Assembly (NCBI GenBank): GCA_026981865.1
Contig: JALSIA010000137.1
Location: 1 to 55,914, forward strand
Direction: 5' to 3'
Length of the DNA: 55,914 nt
Source: Thermaceae bacterium
GTDB lineage: Bacteria > Deinococcota > Deinococci > Deinococcales > Marinithermaceae
The translations under genes were made by a program, and so were the position numbers. The notes below the pieces were generated by a model, which was not told where the DNA came from, did not search any database, and saw only the letters and a list, made by a program, of their open reading frames with translations. Every line of letters begins with the position of its first letter. Position 1 is the first letter of the stretch. This document shows positions 17,074 to 27,653 of the stretch, one piece after another.

Positions 17074-17574
17074 CTAGCAACCGCTGGGTTCGGCCAGTTC
17101 GTACTCGCCCTTGTTCTCCAGGTCGGTAATCAGGGGTTTGGCCCGGGCTCCTGCCGCGGCCGCGGCGCGCTCGGCCAGGGTGTTGAGCGCGAGCTTGTGG
17201 AAGCCGGTGAAGGCCACGTCCACCTTCCCGTCCGCGAAGTAGTGGACGGTGGGAACGTGGGTAGCGCCGAAGGCCTCGAGCACCGCGCATCCTTCGGCGA
17301 CGACCGGGTACCCCTCGAGGTAGTTGCCCAGGTAACCCTTCACGTAGCGCTCGGTGGCCTCGCGGTCCGCGCTGGAGACCAGCCAGACGGGCAGGTCGGG
17401 CAGCATCTCCTGCAGCTTGCGCAGGAAGCCGACCACGTTGCGGCTGGCCGCCACGTCGGGGTGGACGAAGGCCAGCACCAGCGCGGCCGGGGGCGCGGCG
17501 AGGTCGAGCTCGCGACCGTCCAGGGCAGTGAGCTTGAGGTGGGGCGGTTCGGCTCCTTTGGGCAGTACGTTCAT
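17074..17574 (-). CDS. thioredoxin-fold/peroxiredoxin-like protein without CXXC
   Basis: 166 residues. Alternation LVLAFVHPD...NVVGFLRKLQ...VWLVSSADRE...THVPTVHYFADGKV is that of an AhpC/TlpA-type thioredoxin fold, including the cis-Pro in VPT. The usual catalytic Cys after the first strand is absent (HPDVAASRN), and the only Cys residues are one mid-protein and the final residue (PSGC), so redox activity is doubtful. A strong AAAGGAGG precedes the ATG at 17574; an open frame continues upstream but overlaps the GNAT gene. Second gene of its operon. Confidence 0.7.
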   Translation of the reverse strand: MNVLPKGAEPPHLKLTALDGRELDLAAPPAALVLAFVHPDVAASRNVVGFLRKLQEMLPDLPVWLVSSADREATERYVKGYLGNYLEGYPVVAEGCAVLEAFGATHVPTVHYFADGKVDVAFTGFHKLALNTLAERAAAAAGARAKPLITDLENKGEYELAEPSGC

Positions 17575-17585
17575 TCGGGCCTCCT

Positions 17586-18020
17586 TTAGAGCATGCGGCG
17601 TCTCCACAGCCGTGCGGGCTCGAGCCCCAGGGCCTCCAGGGCCGCTTCGGGAAGGTAGGAGCCCTCGGCGTCCAGCACCTCGACGTCGAGCGCGCCCACG
17701 GTGCGGGCCACCCCGAAGGCCTGCTCCAAGAGGCGCAGGGCGTTCTCGGGGCTTTGGTAGCCGGGGTCGAGCACGAGCCGGTCCACCACGGCAACCGGGC
17801 CGTCGTCGTAGAGACCCCGCCGCAACCACAAGGTCACCGCGCCCACGACCCGGCCGTCGTCCTCAAGCACGACCAGCGTGGTGCCCTCGCCCCCAAGGAA
17901 ACGCAGCAGTTGGGCGTTCAGTTCGCCCACCAGCTCCGGCTCCAACCTCCGGCCCACGATCCCCTCGAGCAGGCGACGCAGGTCGGCGGCGTCCCGCGGT
18001 TCTCCCGCCCGCACGCGCAT
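17586..18020 (-). CDS. GNAT-family acetyltransferase
   Basis: 144 residues. The sequence runs MRVRAGEPRDAADLRRLLEG, strands GTTLVVLEDDGRVVGAVTLWL, then VVDRLVLDPGYQSPENALRLLEQA, a GNAT layout with a degenerate Q/R-x-x-G-x-G/A loop. N-acetylation of an unknown small molecule or protein is inferred. It begins the operon GNAT, thioredoxin-fold, PsiE-like, metzincin-like. The ATG at 18020 is 9 bp downstream of a consensus TATAAT. Confidence 0.75.
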   Translation of the reverse strand: MRVRAGEPRDAADLRRLLEGIVGRRLEPELVGELNAQLLRFLGGEGTTLVVLEDDGRVVGAVTLWLRRGLYDDGPVAVVDRLVLDPGYQSPENALRLLEQAFGVARTVGALDVEVLDAEGSYLPEAALEALGLEPARLWRRRML

Positions 18021-18029
18021 ACCAAGGCG

Positions 18030-18035
18030 ATTATA
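18030..18035 (-). promoter_or_regulatory. -10 box of GNAT operon
   Basis: TATAAT on the minus strand, 9 bp before the ATG at 18020; predicted leaderless or near-leaderless mRNA. Confidence 0.7.
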
Positions 18036-18101
18036 CGCGGCCTCCGGGGGACGGCCGTCCGTCTCATGAGGCCTTGCGCAACGCATGCCAAACTGGAAAG
18101 G

Positions 18102-18938
18102 ATGCGCGTCGTCGTGATCAGCGGCCTCTCCGGCGCCGGCAAGAGCACGGCCCTGGCCCACCTGGAAGACCTGGGCTATTTTGCGGTGGACAACCTGCCG
18201 CCCGCGCTCTGGACCGAGCTGGTCGCCACGCTGAAGGCCGCAGGGGTGCGGCGGGTCGCCCTTGGGATCGACGCGCGCGCCCGCGCCTTCCTGGACGCCG
18301 CGACGTTCGCGATCGACGCCGTCGCCGGCGCCGGCGCGGAGCCGGTCCTCGTCTTCCTCGAGGCCAGGCCCGAAGTCCTTCTGGCCCGCTACAACCTTAC
18401 CCGGCGGACCCACCCCCTCCGCGGCGGTCACCTGCTGCGCGAGATCGAGGCCGAGCGCGGGCTGCTGGCTCCCCTGCGCGGGCGCGCCGACTGGATCCTC
18501 GACACCAGCGAAACCGGCCCGGGCGAGCTGGGCCAGCGGCTGGCCCAGCTGCTCGGCGAGGAGCGCCCCTTCGTGCTGCGCCTGATCTCTTTCGGCTACA
18601 AGTGGGGACCGCCCCAGGTGGCCGACCTGCTGCTCGACGTGCGCGCCCTGCCCAACCCCCACTGGGAGGAGGCGCTCCGGCCGCGCACCGGCACGGACCC
18701 CGAGGTCGCCGCCTACGTCTTCTCGGGGGAGGCCGAACCCTACTACCGGGCCTTGAAGGAAACCGCGACACGTGCGGCCGCTGCGGCCCGCGCCGCGGGC
18801 CGCAGCGGCTACACCGTCGCCGTGGGCTGCACCGGCGGGCGCCACCGCTCGGTGGCCGTCGTCGAGCGGCTGGCGCGCGAACTGCGCGAAGACTTCGAAG
18901 TCGAACGGGAGCACCGTGATGTGGGCAAAGAGGGTTAG
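18102..18938 (+). CDS. rapZ: RNase adapter RapZ / nucleotide-binding protein
   Basis: 278 residues. P-loop GLSGAGKST (8-16), DNLPP at the switch region, and the C-terminal domain with SFGYKWGPP and GCTGGRHRSV typical of RapZ/YvcJ. In E. coli RapZ binds GlcN6P and guides small-RNA decay; in Gram-positive bacteria YvcJ is a GTPase of uncertain role. The role here is inferred. Its 3' end overlaps yvcK by 20 bp, the usual gene order of this pair. A GGAAAGG sequence lies directly before the ATG; no clear -10 box. Confidence 0.93.
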   Translation: MRVVVISGLSGAGKSTALAHLEDLGYFAVDNLPPALWTELVATLKAAGVRRVALGIDARARAFLDAATFAIDAVAGAGAEPVLVFLEARPEVLLARYNLTRRTHPLRGGHLLREIEAERGLLAPLRGRADWILDTSETGPGELGQRLAQLLGEERPFVLRLISFGYKWGPPQVADLLLDVRALPNPHWEEALRPRTGTDPEVAAYVFSGEAEPYYRALKETATRAAAAARAAGRSGYTVAVGCTGGRHRSVAVVERLARELREDFEVEREHRDVGKEG

Positions 18939-20196
18939 GCGGCTGCTCGGCTTCCTGCGCTGGCTGCGGCCGGGCATGGGGGTGAAGCGCTTCGTCCTGG
19001 TCGCCGCGGCGGGCATGCTGCTGATGTTCCTGGGGGTCGCCCAGCTGAGCTGGCAGGGCGTCTTCCTCGACTGGGTCCTCGACTTCGTGCTCTTTACCCG
19101 CAACCTGGGCCTGCCGCTTTGGCTCTCGGGCACGGTCTCCTTCCTCATAGGGCTCGGGGTGTTCAGCCTGGGCATCCGCGCCATGAACCGCTCGATCCTC
19201 TCGGCCGTCACCGACCCCGACGAGCTCCCCGAGCGCATCTGGAAGAAGCGGCGGCTCGAGGCCGGCCCCCGCGTCGTCGCCCTGGGCGGGGGGACCGGGC
19301 TTTCCAACCTGCTCGGCGGCCTCAAGGCGCGCACGGCCAACCTGACCGGCGTGGTCGCGGTCACCGACGACGGCGGTTCGACCGGCCGCCTGCGCAAAAG
19401 CTTCGACGTCCCCGCGGTCGGCGACCTGACCGATTGCCTCGCCGCGCTTAGCGAGGTCGAGCGGATGCCCGAGCTGATGAAGTACCGCTTCCAGCGCGGC
19501 GAGGGGCTTTCGGGGCACACCTTCGGCAACCTCTTCCTGGTCAGCCTCTTCGAGCTCACCGGCGACTTCGCCGAGGCCGTGCGCATGGCCGACCGGGTGC
19601 TGGCGCTCTCGGGCGCGGTCTACCCCTCGACCCCCCACCCCGCGCGCCTCGTCGCCGAGCTGATCGGCGGCGAGCGGGTGGAGGGGGAGTCGCGCATCCG
19701 CGAAACGCCCGGCCGGGTGCGGAAGGTCTGGCTCGAGCCCGAGAACCCCCCGGTGATGCCCGAGGTGCTGCGGGCGCTGGCGCGCGCCCAGCTGATCGTC
19801 CTCGGCCCTGGCAGCCTCTTCACCTCGGTGATCCCCAGCTTTCTCCCCCCCGACCTGCGCCGGGCGATCGCCGAGAGCCCCGCCCGGTTGGTCTACGTGA
19901 CGAACGTCATGACCGAACCGGGCGAGACCGACGGCATGGACGCCTACGCCCACTACAAGGCGGTGGCCGAGCACCTGGGGCGCCGGCCCGACGCGGTGCT
20001 CGTGCATACCGCCCCGCTCGATCCCGGAGCCCTCGCGCGCTACGCCGAAGAGGGGCAGCGCCCCGTCGCCTATGACCCCGCCCCCTTCGACGCCGACGGC
20101 GTGCGCGTCATCGAGGGCGACTTCGCCCACGCCGGCGCCTTCGTACGCCACGACCCCGAAAAGCTGACGGCCCGGCTTCTGGAGTGTGTACGGTGA
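18919..20196 (+). CDS. yvcK: YvcK/CofD-family gluconeogenesis factor with N-terminal membrane anchor
   Basis: 425 residues. The C-terminal ~320 residues are a YvcK domain: ALGGGTGLSNLLGGL, VTDDGGSTGRLR and LTDCLAAL, binding UDP-sugars in the B. subtilis protein and needed for growth on gluconeogenic carbon and for cell shape. The N-terminal ~100 residues hold two membrane helices (RFVLVAAAGMLLMFLGVAQL; LSGTVSFLIGLGVFSLGI), giving a membrane-tethered form. ATG at 18919 chosen over the adjacent GTG because of spacing from GGGAG. Overlaps rapZ and the next gene. Confidence 0.92.
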   Translation: MWAKRVRRLLGFLRWLRPGMGVKRFVLVAAAGMLLMFLGVAQLSWQGVFLDWVLDFVLFTRNLGLPLWLSGTVSFLIGLGVFSLGIRAMNRSILSAVTDPDELPERIWKKRRLEAGPRVVALGGGTGLSNLLGGLKARTANLTGVVAVTDDGGSTGRLRKSFDVPAVGDLTDCLAALSEVERMPELMKYRFQRGEGLSGHTFGNLFLVSLFELTGDFAEAVRMADRVLALSGAVYPSTPHPARLVAELIGGERVEGESRIRETPGRVRKVWLEPENPPVMPEVLRALARAQLIVLGPGSLFTSVIPSFLPPDLRRAIAESPARLVYVTNVMTEPGETDGMDAYAHYKAVAEHLGRRPDAVLVHTAPLDPGALARYAEEGQRPVAYDPAPFDADGVRVIEGDFAHAGAFVRHDPEKLTARLLECVR

Positions 20197-20888
20197 ACTG
20201 GTTCGTTCTCGCGCTGTTGCTGCTTACCGACCCGGTCGGCGACGACCACGGCGCCGGCCTCGACTACCCCCGCGCCGCCGTCTATCAGCAGGTCGGCGCC
20301 GCCGACCTGACCGGCTTCGAGATGAAACGGGTGGAAGGGCGCTGGCGGCTCGGCGTGCGCCTCGCCCGCTACCCCAACCCCGCCGGCGCGCCGCTGGGGT
20401 TCTCGCTGGCCGTCGTGGCCGTCTACCTCGACACCGAACCCGGCGGCGAGGAGGCCCTGCCGGGCGCCGGTCTGCGCACCCCCGCGGGCGGCGGCTGGGA
20501 GGAGGCCTACCTGATCAGCGGCTGGGGGGCCGAACGGCGCACGCCGGACGGGGCCACCGCCCCCGCACGCGCCTGGCGCGAGGGCGACTGGATCTGGCTC
20601 CAGACCGACCTGAGCCGGCGGCCCCGCGCCTACGTGGCCGCCGGCCTCTACGACCCCTTCGAACCCTGGGGCTTCCGCCGCGCCCTGCCCGGGGGCGGCG
20701 TCTGGTACCTGGACGGCCCCGCAGACGCGGCGCGCGCGCTCGACGTGATCGCCGCGGACCAGGCGCAGGTCTGGAGCTCGGGCGTGCTGCCGCCCGCGCG
20801 CAAGCGCTTCCCCTGGCGCTCGCTTTTCGCCGGGGCGCTGGGGCTCGCCGGTGCGGGGCTTGTGGGGTACGCCTGGCGCAGACGGTAG
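20193..20888 (+). CDS. glucodextranase C-terminal-domain-like protein, membrane anchored
   Basis: 231 residues. A short N-terminal hydrophobic signal ([10 protein letters not shown]) is followed directly by [14 protein letters not shown], the hallmark start of the glucodextranase C-terminal domain (PF09985), a DOMON-like carbohydrate-binding beta-sandwich; [11 protein letters not shown] and VYLDTEPGG fit. The C-terminus has a membrane segment ([19 protein letters not shown]) ending in RRR, likely an inner-membrane tether. GTG start overlaps the yvcK stop (GTGA). Next to the GH57 branching enzyme, so glycan binding at the envelope is inferred. Confidence 0.75.
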   Translation: MNWFVLALLLLTDPVGDDHGAGLDYPRAAVYQQVGAADLTGFEMKRVEGRWRLGVRLARYPNPAGAPLGFSLAVVAVYLDTEPGGEEALPGAGLRTPAGGGWEEAYLISGWGAERRTPDGATAPARAWREGDWIWLQTDLSRRPRAYVAAGLYDPFEPWGFRRALPGGGVWYLDGPADAARALDVIAADQAQVWSSGVLPPARKRFPWRSLFAGALGLAGAGLVGYAWRRR

Positions 20889-20891
20889 GAT
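20886..20891 (+). promoter_or_regulatory. possible -10 box of GH57 gene
   Basis: TAGGAT, 7 bp before the ATG at 20899; overlaps the previous stop codon, so it may be chance within an operon. Confidence 0.35.
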
Positions 20892-20898
20892 GAGGACG

Positions 20899-22464
<1,566 letters not shown>

Positions 22465-22466
22465 CC

Positions 22467-23942
22467 GTGCGCCGCCTCATCGCCCTGGCCCTGCTCTCTG
22501 GCCTGGCGCTGGCCCAGGTGCCGGCGGCTTGGCTGGGCCTCGAGGTGCGCGAGCAGGAAGGGGCGGTGGTGTTTCGCAAGGGCGCGCTCGCCTTCAGCTA
22601 CGTGCCCGGCTTGGGCTGGACCGCGCCGCTCGACCCGGCGCTGCCGCCGCCCCGCAGCCCCGACTACCGCCTCGACGAACGGGTGCTGCGCGCGGCCGGT
22701 CTGATCCCCGAAACCCTGGCCAGCGCCCGCCTGCGCTACCGACTCGCCCCGGACCGCCTGCGCCTGGTCCTCGACCTGCCGCCCGGCCCCGCGCCCGAGC
22801 TGCCCCGCGCCGAAGGCGAAAGCCCCGGATGGTTCACCTTCTACGCCCCGTACTTCGTTCCCAACCCGCCCGACCTGGACGGGCTCGCCTTCCGCTACGA
22901 CGAGCGCGGTACCGAGATCCGCTTCCTCGCCCCCGAAGGCCGGGTCTACCGCTGGCGCACCTTCGAGCTGGGCGCGCCGGCGCGCTTCGTGATGGACGCC
23001 TACTTCGTGCCTCCTCCCCGGGTCCAGCGCGTCGCCCCTGGCTTCGAGCTGCGCCGCGAGTACGTCTGGACGCCGGAGCCGCTGGAGCTGGTGCGCCTCG
23101 TCGCCGCCCCCGGAGCCTGGCGGATGCGCCCGGTGGGCACGCCGGGCCGGCGCGCCAAGCTGAACGCGCTCGCCCCGGGGGCCCTGGCCGTGCTCAACGG
23201 CGGCTACTACGACCCCAAGACGGCCACCCCCATCGGGCTGTGGGTCGTGGACGGGGTGCCGCGGAGCCTGCCCTACGGCCGCAGCGCCCTGATGTGGGAC
23301 GGCGGCCTGCCCCAGGCGGCGGTGCCGAAGTTCGAGGCCTGGGTCGAGACCGGCTCCGGCGAGCGTTACCGCGTGGGCCTCAACCGCTGGCCCGCCCGCC
23401 TCACCGCCCACACGCTGCCGGGGCGCGTCGGCCGCAAGGGCGAGAACGTGATCGTGGTGGAGGGCGACCGGGTCGTCCACACCTACCCCGCACCGGTCGA
23501 CCTCGAGCCCGGGCGCTGGGCGCTCAGCTACCCGGACGGCGACGCCGACTGGACCGGACGCCTCAGGCCCGGGAACCGGCTCTCGCTCTACGTCAACCTC
23601 GACCCGCCGGTGCGCTACGCGCTCGAGGCCGGCCCCCTGCTCGTCCAGGCCGGCCGCCTCGCCTACCACCCCGCGGCCGAGGGGTTCGCGGCGGACGCCC
23701 CGCAGATCACCAAGGTCACCTACCAGGCGGCCGTCGCCTGGACCCGCGAGGGCGAGCTGTGGTTCGTGACCAGCGGCAAGACGACGCCCGGGGTCCTCGC
23801 CGAGCAGCTGCGGGCGCTGGGGGCCTGGGGGGCGATCCGCATGGACAGCGGCGGCTCGGCGCAGCTCTACCTGCAGGGCACGCTCGTCTTCCCCGCGCGC
23901 GAACGCCCGGTGGTGAGCGGGCTGGCGCTGTGGCCCCGTTAG
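22467..23942 (+). CDS. secreted phosphodiester glycosidase-family protein (NAGPA domain)
   Basis: 491 residues. Signal peptide [16 protein letters not shown] at the N-terminus; the first ~200 residues are beta-rich with no identified domain. The C-terminal ~270 residues match the NAGPA/phosphodiester glycosidase fold (PF09992): [19 protein letters not shown] and, near the end, [16 protein letters not shown]. Bacterial members act on sugar phosphodiesters, for example in polymer or exopolysaccharide metabolism; substrate unknown. GTG start 2 bp after the branching-enzyme stop, last gene of the rapZ operon. Confidence 0.85.
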   Translation: MRRLIALALLSGLALAQVPAAWLGLEVREQEGAVVFRKGALAFSYVPGLGWTAPLDPALPPPRSPDYRLDERVLRAAGLIPETLASARLRYRLAPDRLRLVLDLPPGPAPELPRAEGESPGWFTFYAPYFVPNPPDLDGLAFRYDERGTEIRFLAPEGRVYRWRTFELGAPARFVMDAYFVPPPRVQRVAPGFELRREYVWTPEPLELVRLVAAPGAWRMRPVGTPGRRAKLNALAPGALAVLNGGYYDPKTATPIGLWVVDGVPRSLPYGRSALMWDGGLPQAAVPKFEAWVETGSGERYRVGLNRWPARLTAHTLPGRVGRKGENVIVVEGDRVVHTYPAPVDLEPGRWALSYPDGDADWTGRLRPGNRLSLYVNLDPPVRYALEAGPLLVQAGRLAYHPAAEGFAADAPQITKVTYQAAVAWTREGELWFVTSGKTTPGVLAEQLRALGAWGAIRMDSGGSAQLYLQGTLVFPARERPVVSGLALWPR

Positions 23943-23958
23943 CCACGAGGGCGCTGGG

Positions 23959-23964
23959 TATACT
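23959..23964 (+). promoter_or_regulatory. -10 box of dcd
   Basis: TATACT, 6 bp before the ATG at 23971; leaderless pattern. Confidence 0.7.
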
Positions 23965-23970
23965 CGGCAC

Positions 23971-24522
23971 ATGAGCGTCAAGCCCGACTGGTGGATCCGG
24001 CGGATGGCCCGGGAAGAGGGGATGATCGAGCCCTTCGAGGAGAACCTGGTGCGGGAAGGGGTGATCTCCTACGGGGTCAGCTCGTTCGGCTACGACCTGC
24101 GCGCCGCCCCCGAGTGGAAGGTCTTCACCAACGCCTACGGCGCGGTCGTCGACCCCAAGGCCTTCGACCCCCAGAGCTTCGTCGAGATCGAAGGGGACGC
24201 GGTGCTGATCCCGCCCAACTCCTTCGCCCTCACCCGCTCGGTCGAGTACATCCGCATGCCCGAAAACGTGATCGCCATCGCACTGGGCAAGTCCACCTAC
24301 GCCCGCTGCGGCATCGTGGCCAACGTCACCCCGCTCGAGCCCGGCTGGGAAGGGCACGTAACGCTCGAGATCTCCAACACCACCCCGCTGCCCGCCCGCG
24401 TCTACGCCGGCGAAGGCATCGTGCAGATCCTCTTCTTCGAGGGGGAGCAGCCCGAGACCACCTACAAGAGCCGCCGCGGCAAGTACCAGGGTCAGCGGGG
24501 CATCACCCTGCCGAAGATATGA
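23971..24522 (+). CDS. dcd: dCTP deaminase
   Basis: 183 residues. Converts dCTP to dUTP in pyrimidine deoxynucleotide synthesis. Conserved elements are [25 protein letters not shown] (SxxARxG motif), [19 protein letters not shown] with the catalytic Glu, and [12 protein letters not shown]; the C-terminus [12 protein letters not shown] closes the active site. Length is typical. The next gene overlaps its stop (ATGA), so translation is probably coupled. Confidence 0.95.
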   Translation: MSVKPDWWIRRMAREEGMIEPFEENLVREGVISYGVSSFGYDLRAAPEWKVFTNAYGAVVDPKAFDPQSFVEIEGDAVLIPPNSFALTRSVEYIRMPENVIAIALGKSTYARCGIVANVTPLEPGWEGHVTLEISNTTPLPARVYAGEGIVQILFFEGEQPETTYKSRRGKYQGQRGITLPKI

Positions 24523-25400
24523 AGCGCGCACTCCTCCTGCCGGCGCTCGCACTGCTCGCCCTGGTCGGGGCGGGCTGCGCCCAGTCCCAGGGGCCGGCGT
24601 CCGTGACCCTCTACGTCGCCGGCGACATCGCCACCTGCTGGTCCGACGCCGACGAGGCCACGGCCGCGCTGATCGAGCGTCTGGCCCCCGAGGACGCGAC
24701 CTGGTACGTCCTCGCGCTGGGCGACCTCGCCTACTCCGCCGGTACCGACGCCCAGTTCCGGGACTGCTACGCGCCCTCCTGGGGGCGCTTCAAGAACCGC
24801 ACGCTGCCGGTGCCGGGCAACCACGAGTACTACAGCGGCGGCGGCGGGTACTTCCGCTACTGGGGCGCGCGCGCCGCGCCGCCCGAGGGCTGGTACGCGA
24901 CCCGGCTGGCGGGCTGGCGGCTTTTCGCCCTGAACAGCAACTGCGACTGGGTCGGGGGCTGCGGGGAGGGCTCGCCCCAGTACGCCTGGCTCGAAAACCG
25001 GTTGCGCGAGGAACCGGACGGCTGCGCCCTCGCCTTCGCCCACTACCCGCGCTACAGCTCCGGCCGCCACGGTGACCTTCCCGGAATGGACCCGCTGTGG
25101 GACCTGCTCCACCGCTACCGCGCCGAGCTGTACCTGGCGGGGCACGACCACGACTACGAGCGCTTCGCCCCCCGCGACGCCGCCGGCGCCCACGATCCCG
25201 AAGCGGGTCTGGTGCAGTTCGTCGTGGGAACCGGGGGTGCGGCCCTGCGCCGCGCGGGTGCCCCGGGCCCGCTCAGCCGGGCGTTCGCCGACGACGCGCA
25301 CGGGGTGCTCGAGCTCACGCTGGAACCGGGCGCCTACGCTTGGCGCTTCGTGGCCACGGACGGCCGGGTGCTCGACCAGGGAACGGGCGTCTGCCGCTGA
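24519..25400 (+). CDS. metallophosphoesterase lipoprotein
   Basis: 293 residues. Signal peptide with lipobox LVGAGC predicts an exported lipoprotein. Calcineurin-like metal motifs in order are AGDIATC (atypical first motif with Asp), [21 protein letters not shown] and GHDHDYE. The spacing resembles purple acid phosphatase-like enzymes. Extracytoplasmic phosphate release is inferred; the substrate is unknown. Starts within the dcd stop codon. Confidence 0.87.
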   Translation: MKRALLLPALALLALVGAGCAQSQGPASVTLYVAGDIATCWSDADEATAALIERLAPEDATWYVLALGDLAYSAGTDAQFRDCYAPSWGRFKNRTLPVPGNHEYYSGGGGYFRYWGARAAPPEGWYATRLAGWRLFALNSNCDWVGGCGEGSPQYAWLENRLREEPDGCALAFAHYPRYSSGRHGDLPGMDPLWDLLHRYRAELYLAGHDHDYERFAPRDAAGAHDPEAGLVQFVVGTGGAALRRAGAPGPLSRAFADDAHGVLELTLEPGAYAWRFVATDGRVLDQGTGVCR

Positions 25401-25426
25401 CCCACCGCCCCTTCATTTCCCCGCGG

Positions 25427-25432
25427 TATCCT
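25427..25432 (+). promoter_or_regulatory. -10 box of cyclophilin gene
   Basis: TATCCT, 6 bp before the ATG at 25439. Confidence 0.55.
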
Positions 25433-25438
25433 GCCGGT

Positions 25439-26089
25439 ATGCGCACGACCCTCGTCCTCGCCCTGGCCCTGGCCCTAGGCCTGGGGCTTGCGGGCTGCAA
25501 ACCCAAGAAATCCGAGGGCACGGCAGGCGGGACCGCCCCCACAACCGTGCAGAAAGCAGGCGCCATGGAAACCCTGGACTACCTGAGCGAAACCCCGGTC
25601 CGCAGCTTCGACAAACCCGAGGTCGTCACCGACCACAAGAAGTACGACTACTACGCCGAGATCGAGACCAGCAAGGGCAGGGTCACGATCGACCTACTCG
25701 AGGACAGCGCCCCAAACACCGTCAACTCCTTCGTCTTCCTGGCGCTGCACCGCTTCTTCGACGGCCTCAGGTGGCACCGCGTCGTTCCCGGCTTCGTGGC
25801 CCAGACCGGCGACCCCACCGGAAGGGGTTCCGGCGGGCCCGGCTACCGCTTCGGCCTGGAGATCGACCCGGCGCTGAGCTACGACGCCGCCGGCTGGGTG
25901 GGCATGGCCCGCACCGCCGACCCCAACACCAACGGCAGCCAGTTCTTCATCACCCTGGCCCCCGCGCCGCACCTGACCGGCGGCTACACCATCTTCGGCA
26001 AGGTGACCGCCGGTATGGACGTGGTGGAGAAGCTCACCCAGCAGGACACCCTAAAGACCGTCCGCATCCTGAGGAAGCCCAAGCCTTGA
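25439..26089 (+). CDS. cyclophilin-type peptidyl-prolyl isomerase lipoprotein
   Basis: 216 residues. Lipobox LGLAGC near residue 20 predicts an exported lipoprotein. The cyclophilin domain starts at ~70: VTIDLLEDSAPNTVNSFVFLA, then FFDGLRWHRVVPGFVAQTGDPTG with the catalytic Arg, GWVGMARTADPNTNGSQFFI and TIFGKVTAGMDVV. Speeds X-Pro isomerisation in folding exported proteins. The HAD gene starts inside its stop codon. Confidence 0.93.
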   Translation: MRTTLVLALALALGLGLAGCKPKKSEGTAGGTAPTTVQKAGAMETLDYLSETPVRSFDKPEVVTDHKKYDYYAEIETSKGRVTIDLLEDSAPNTVNSFVFLALHRFFDGLRWHRVVPGFVAQTGDPTGRGSGGPGYRFGLEIDPALSYDAAGWVGMARTADPNTNGSQFFITLAPAPHLTGGYTIFGKVTAGMDVVEKLTQQDTLKTVRILRKPKP

Positions 26090-26727
26090 AGCCGACGATC
26101 GTCTTCGACCTCGACGGCACCCTGGTGGACTCGCTCGCGGACATCACCGCGAGCTTCCACCACGTGCTGCGCGAAGCCGGCCTGCCCCTGCCCGAGGATG
26201 CGGAGATGGCCGACCTGATCGGCCGGCCCCTGGCCGAGATGTTCCGCCGGGCGGCACCCGAACACGACGCCGAAGAGCTCTCCGAAGCCTACCGCGCCCA
26301 CTACCGCGCCCACATGGCCGACCAGAGCCGCCCCTACCCGGGCGTGCCCGAGCTGCTGGGTGAGCTGCGCACGCGCGGCTTCGCGCTCGCGGTGGCCACC
26401 ACCAAGCGCAGCGCCACCGCCCGCCGGCTCGCCGAGGCCGTGGGGCTGCTGCCGCTGCTCGACCACGTCCAGGGCACCGACGGGCTCGCGCCCAAGCCCG
26501 CACCCGACGTGGTGCTGGCGGCGCTCGCGGCGGTGGGCGGCCGCGGGGTCTGCATGGTGGGCGACACCACCCACGACGTCCTGGCGGGGAAGGCGGCGGG
26601 GCTGTGCACCTACGCGGTCAGCTGGGGCACCCACCGCCCCGAGGTGCTGGCCGCCGCAGAGCCCGACCACCTGGAGCCCGACCTGAACCGGCTGCCGCGG
26701 CTGCTCGAAGCGCTCGCCGTTGGGTGA
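26086..26727 (+). CDS. HAD-superfamily phosphatase (phosphoglycolate phosphatase-like)
   Basis: 213 residues. HAD motifs: VFDLDGTLVDS (motif I), AVATTKR (motif II), KPAPDVVLAALAAV (motif III Lys) and MVGDTTHDVLAG (motif IV). The helical cap between residues ~15 and 85 is of the Gph/PpaX type. Phosphoglycolate or another small phosphate ester is the probable substrate. A TTG start overlaps the cyclophilin stop (TTGA); there is no in-frame ATG or GTG nearby, and coupled translation would explain the weak start. Confidence 0.88.
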   Translation: MKPTIVFDLDGTLVDSLADITASFHHVLREAGLPLPEDAEMADLIGRPLAEMFRRAAPEHDAEELSEAYRAHYRAHMADQSRPYPGVPELLGELRTRGFALAVATTKRSATARRLAEAVGLLPLLDHVQGTDGLAPKPAPDVVLAALAAVGGRGVCMVGDTTHDVLAGKAAGLCTYAVSWGTHRPEVLAAAEPDHLEPDLNRLPRLLEALAVG

Positions 26728-26746
26728 ACGGTCGAGGTCTTCGCCC

Positions 26747-27559
26747 CTACCCCAGGCGCGGCGGCTCGATGGCCGGTTCGAGCCCCAGCTCCTCGAGCAG
26801 CTCCTTGAAGGTGCCCAGGTTCACCAGCGCCTGGCCGCGCGGGGTGTTGTGGAAGACCACCCAGGCCTCCCGCAGCTCTCCAGCGCGCCCTGCCAGGGCG
26901 CGGGCGTAGGGGCGCAGCTCCTCAGGGGTGTAAAGGTAGTCGTAGCGCTCTTCGCGCTCCGCGTGGTCCCACCACTTCGCGGCGTTGCGCCCCATCAGGC
27001 GCAGGTAGGCGACCGGCGCCGTCACCACCGGGCCGCTCTGCGGCAGGCCCGCAAGCGGCGGGTAGTCGCCGCTCACCCAGACGAGGCCCTGCTCGCGGAA
27101 GGCTTCCCAAACCGGCTCGCACGCCCAGCTGGCGTGGCGCAGCTCGACCGCGAGCGTCCGCCCCGCGAAGCGGCGGACCACCTCGAGCAGGTAGCGGCGG
27201 TTTGTGGGGGTGCGGTGAAAGCTGTAGGGAAACTGAGCCACGAAGGGCCCCAGCGCGCCGGCCTGCTCGAGGGGCTCCACCGCGGCAAAGAGGCGGGCGT
27301 AAGCCTCGTCGCTCGCGTCGCGGGTGTGGGTGACCGAACGGTGCACCTTGACCGCGAAGCGCACCCGCCCGCCCGAACGCTCGAGCATGCCCGCAAAGGT
27401 CTTCGCCGCGGGCACGTGGTAGAAGCTGGCGTTCACCTCCACCGCGTTGAAGTGGCGCGCGTAGTGCCACAAGTAGTCGCGCGGCTTCAGCCCCGGCGGA
27501 TAGAAGATCCCCTTCCAGTAGGGGTAACTGAAGCCGCCGGTTCCGAGGTATAGCTCCAT
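26747..27559 (-). CDS. DUF72 family protein (YecE-like)
   Basis: 270 residues. The sequence begins MELYLGTGGFSYPYWKGIFYP and continues FNAVEVNASFYHVP, RFAVKVHRSVTHTR, FVAQFPYSFHRT and LAVELRHASW, a clear DUF72 TIM-barrel pattern. Function is unknown, although the fold resembles xylose-isomerase-like enzymes. Convergent with the HAD gene. ATG at 27559 selected because the frame upstream lacks the family N-terminus and a -10 box lies 5 bp away. Confidence 0.9.
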   Translation of the reverse strand: MELYLGTGGFSYPYWKGIFYPPGLKPRDYLWHYARHFNAVEVNASFYHVPAAKTFAGMLERSGGRVRFAVKVHRSVTHTRDASDEAYARLFAAVEPLEQAGALGPFVAQFPYSFHRTPTNRRYLLEVVRRFAGRTLAVELRHASWACEPVWEAFREQGLVWVSGDYPPLAGLPQSGPVVTAPVAYLRLMGRNAAKWWDHAEREERYDYLYTPEELRPYARALAGRAGELREAWVVFHNTPRGQALVNLGTFKELLEELGLEPAIEPPRLG

Positions 27560-27564
27560 GCCCC

Positions 27565-27570
27565 AGCCTA
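27565..27570 (-). promoter_or_regulatory. -10 box of DUF72 gene
   Basis: TAGGCT on the minus strand, 5 bp before the ATG at 27559. Confidence 0.5.
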
Positions 27571-27619
27571 CCCGCAAGCCGTGGCCCGCTGCTGGCGAAG
27601 TGGCAGAACGCCCCGGCAC

Positions 27620-27648
27620 GGGGTATGCTGGGTCCAGTAGGGGGTATG
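27620..27648 (+). promoter_or_regulatory. CsoR-type operator candidate and -10 region
   Basis: Two direct copies of GGGGTATG (27620-27627 and 27641-27648) lie 21 bp apart, just before the CsoR-family gene. The first includes a TATGCT -10 candidate (27623-27628). G-tract/GGTAT half-sites are typical of CsoR/CstR operators, so autoregulation is inferred. Confidence 0.45.
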
Positions 27649-27653
27649 GGTAT

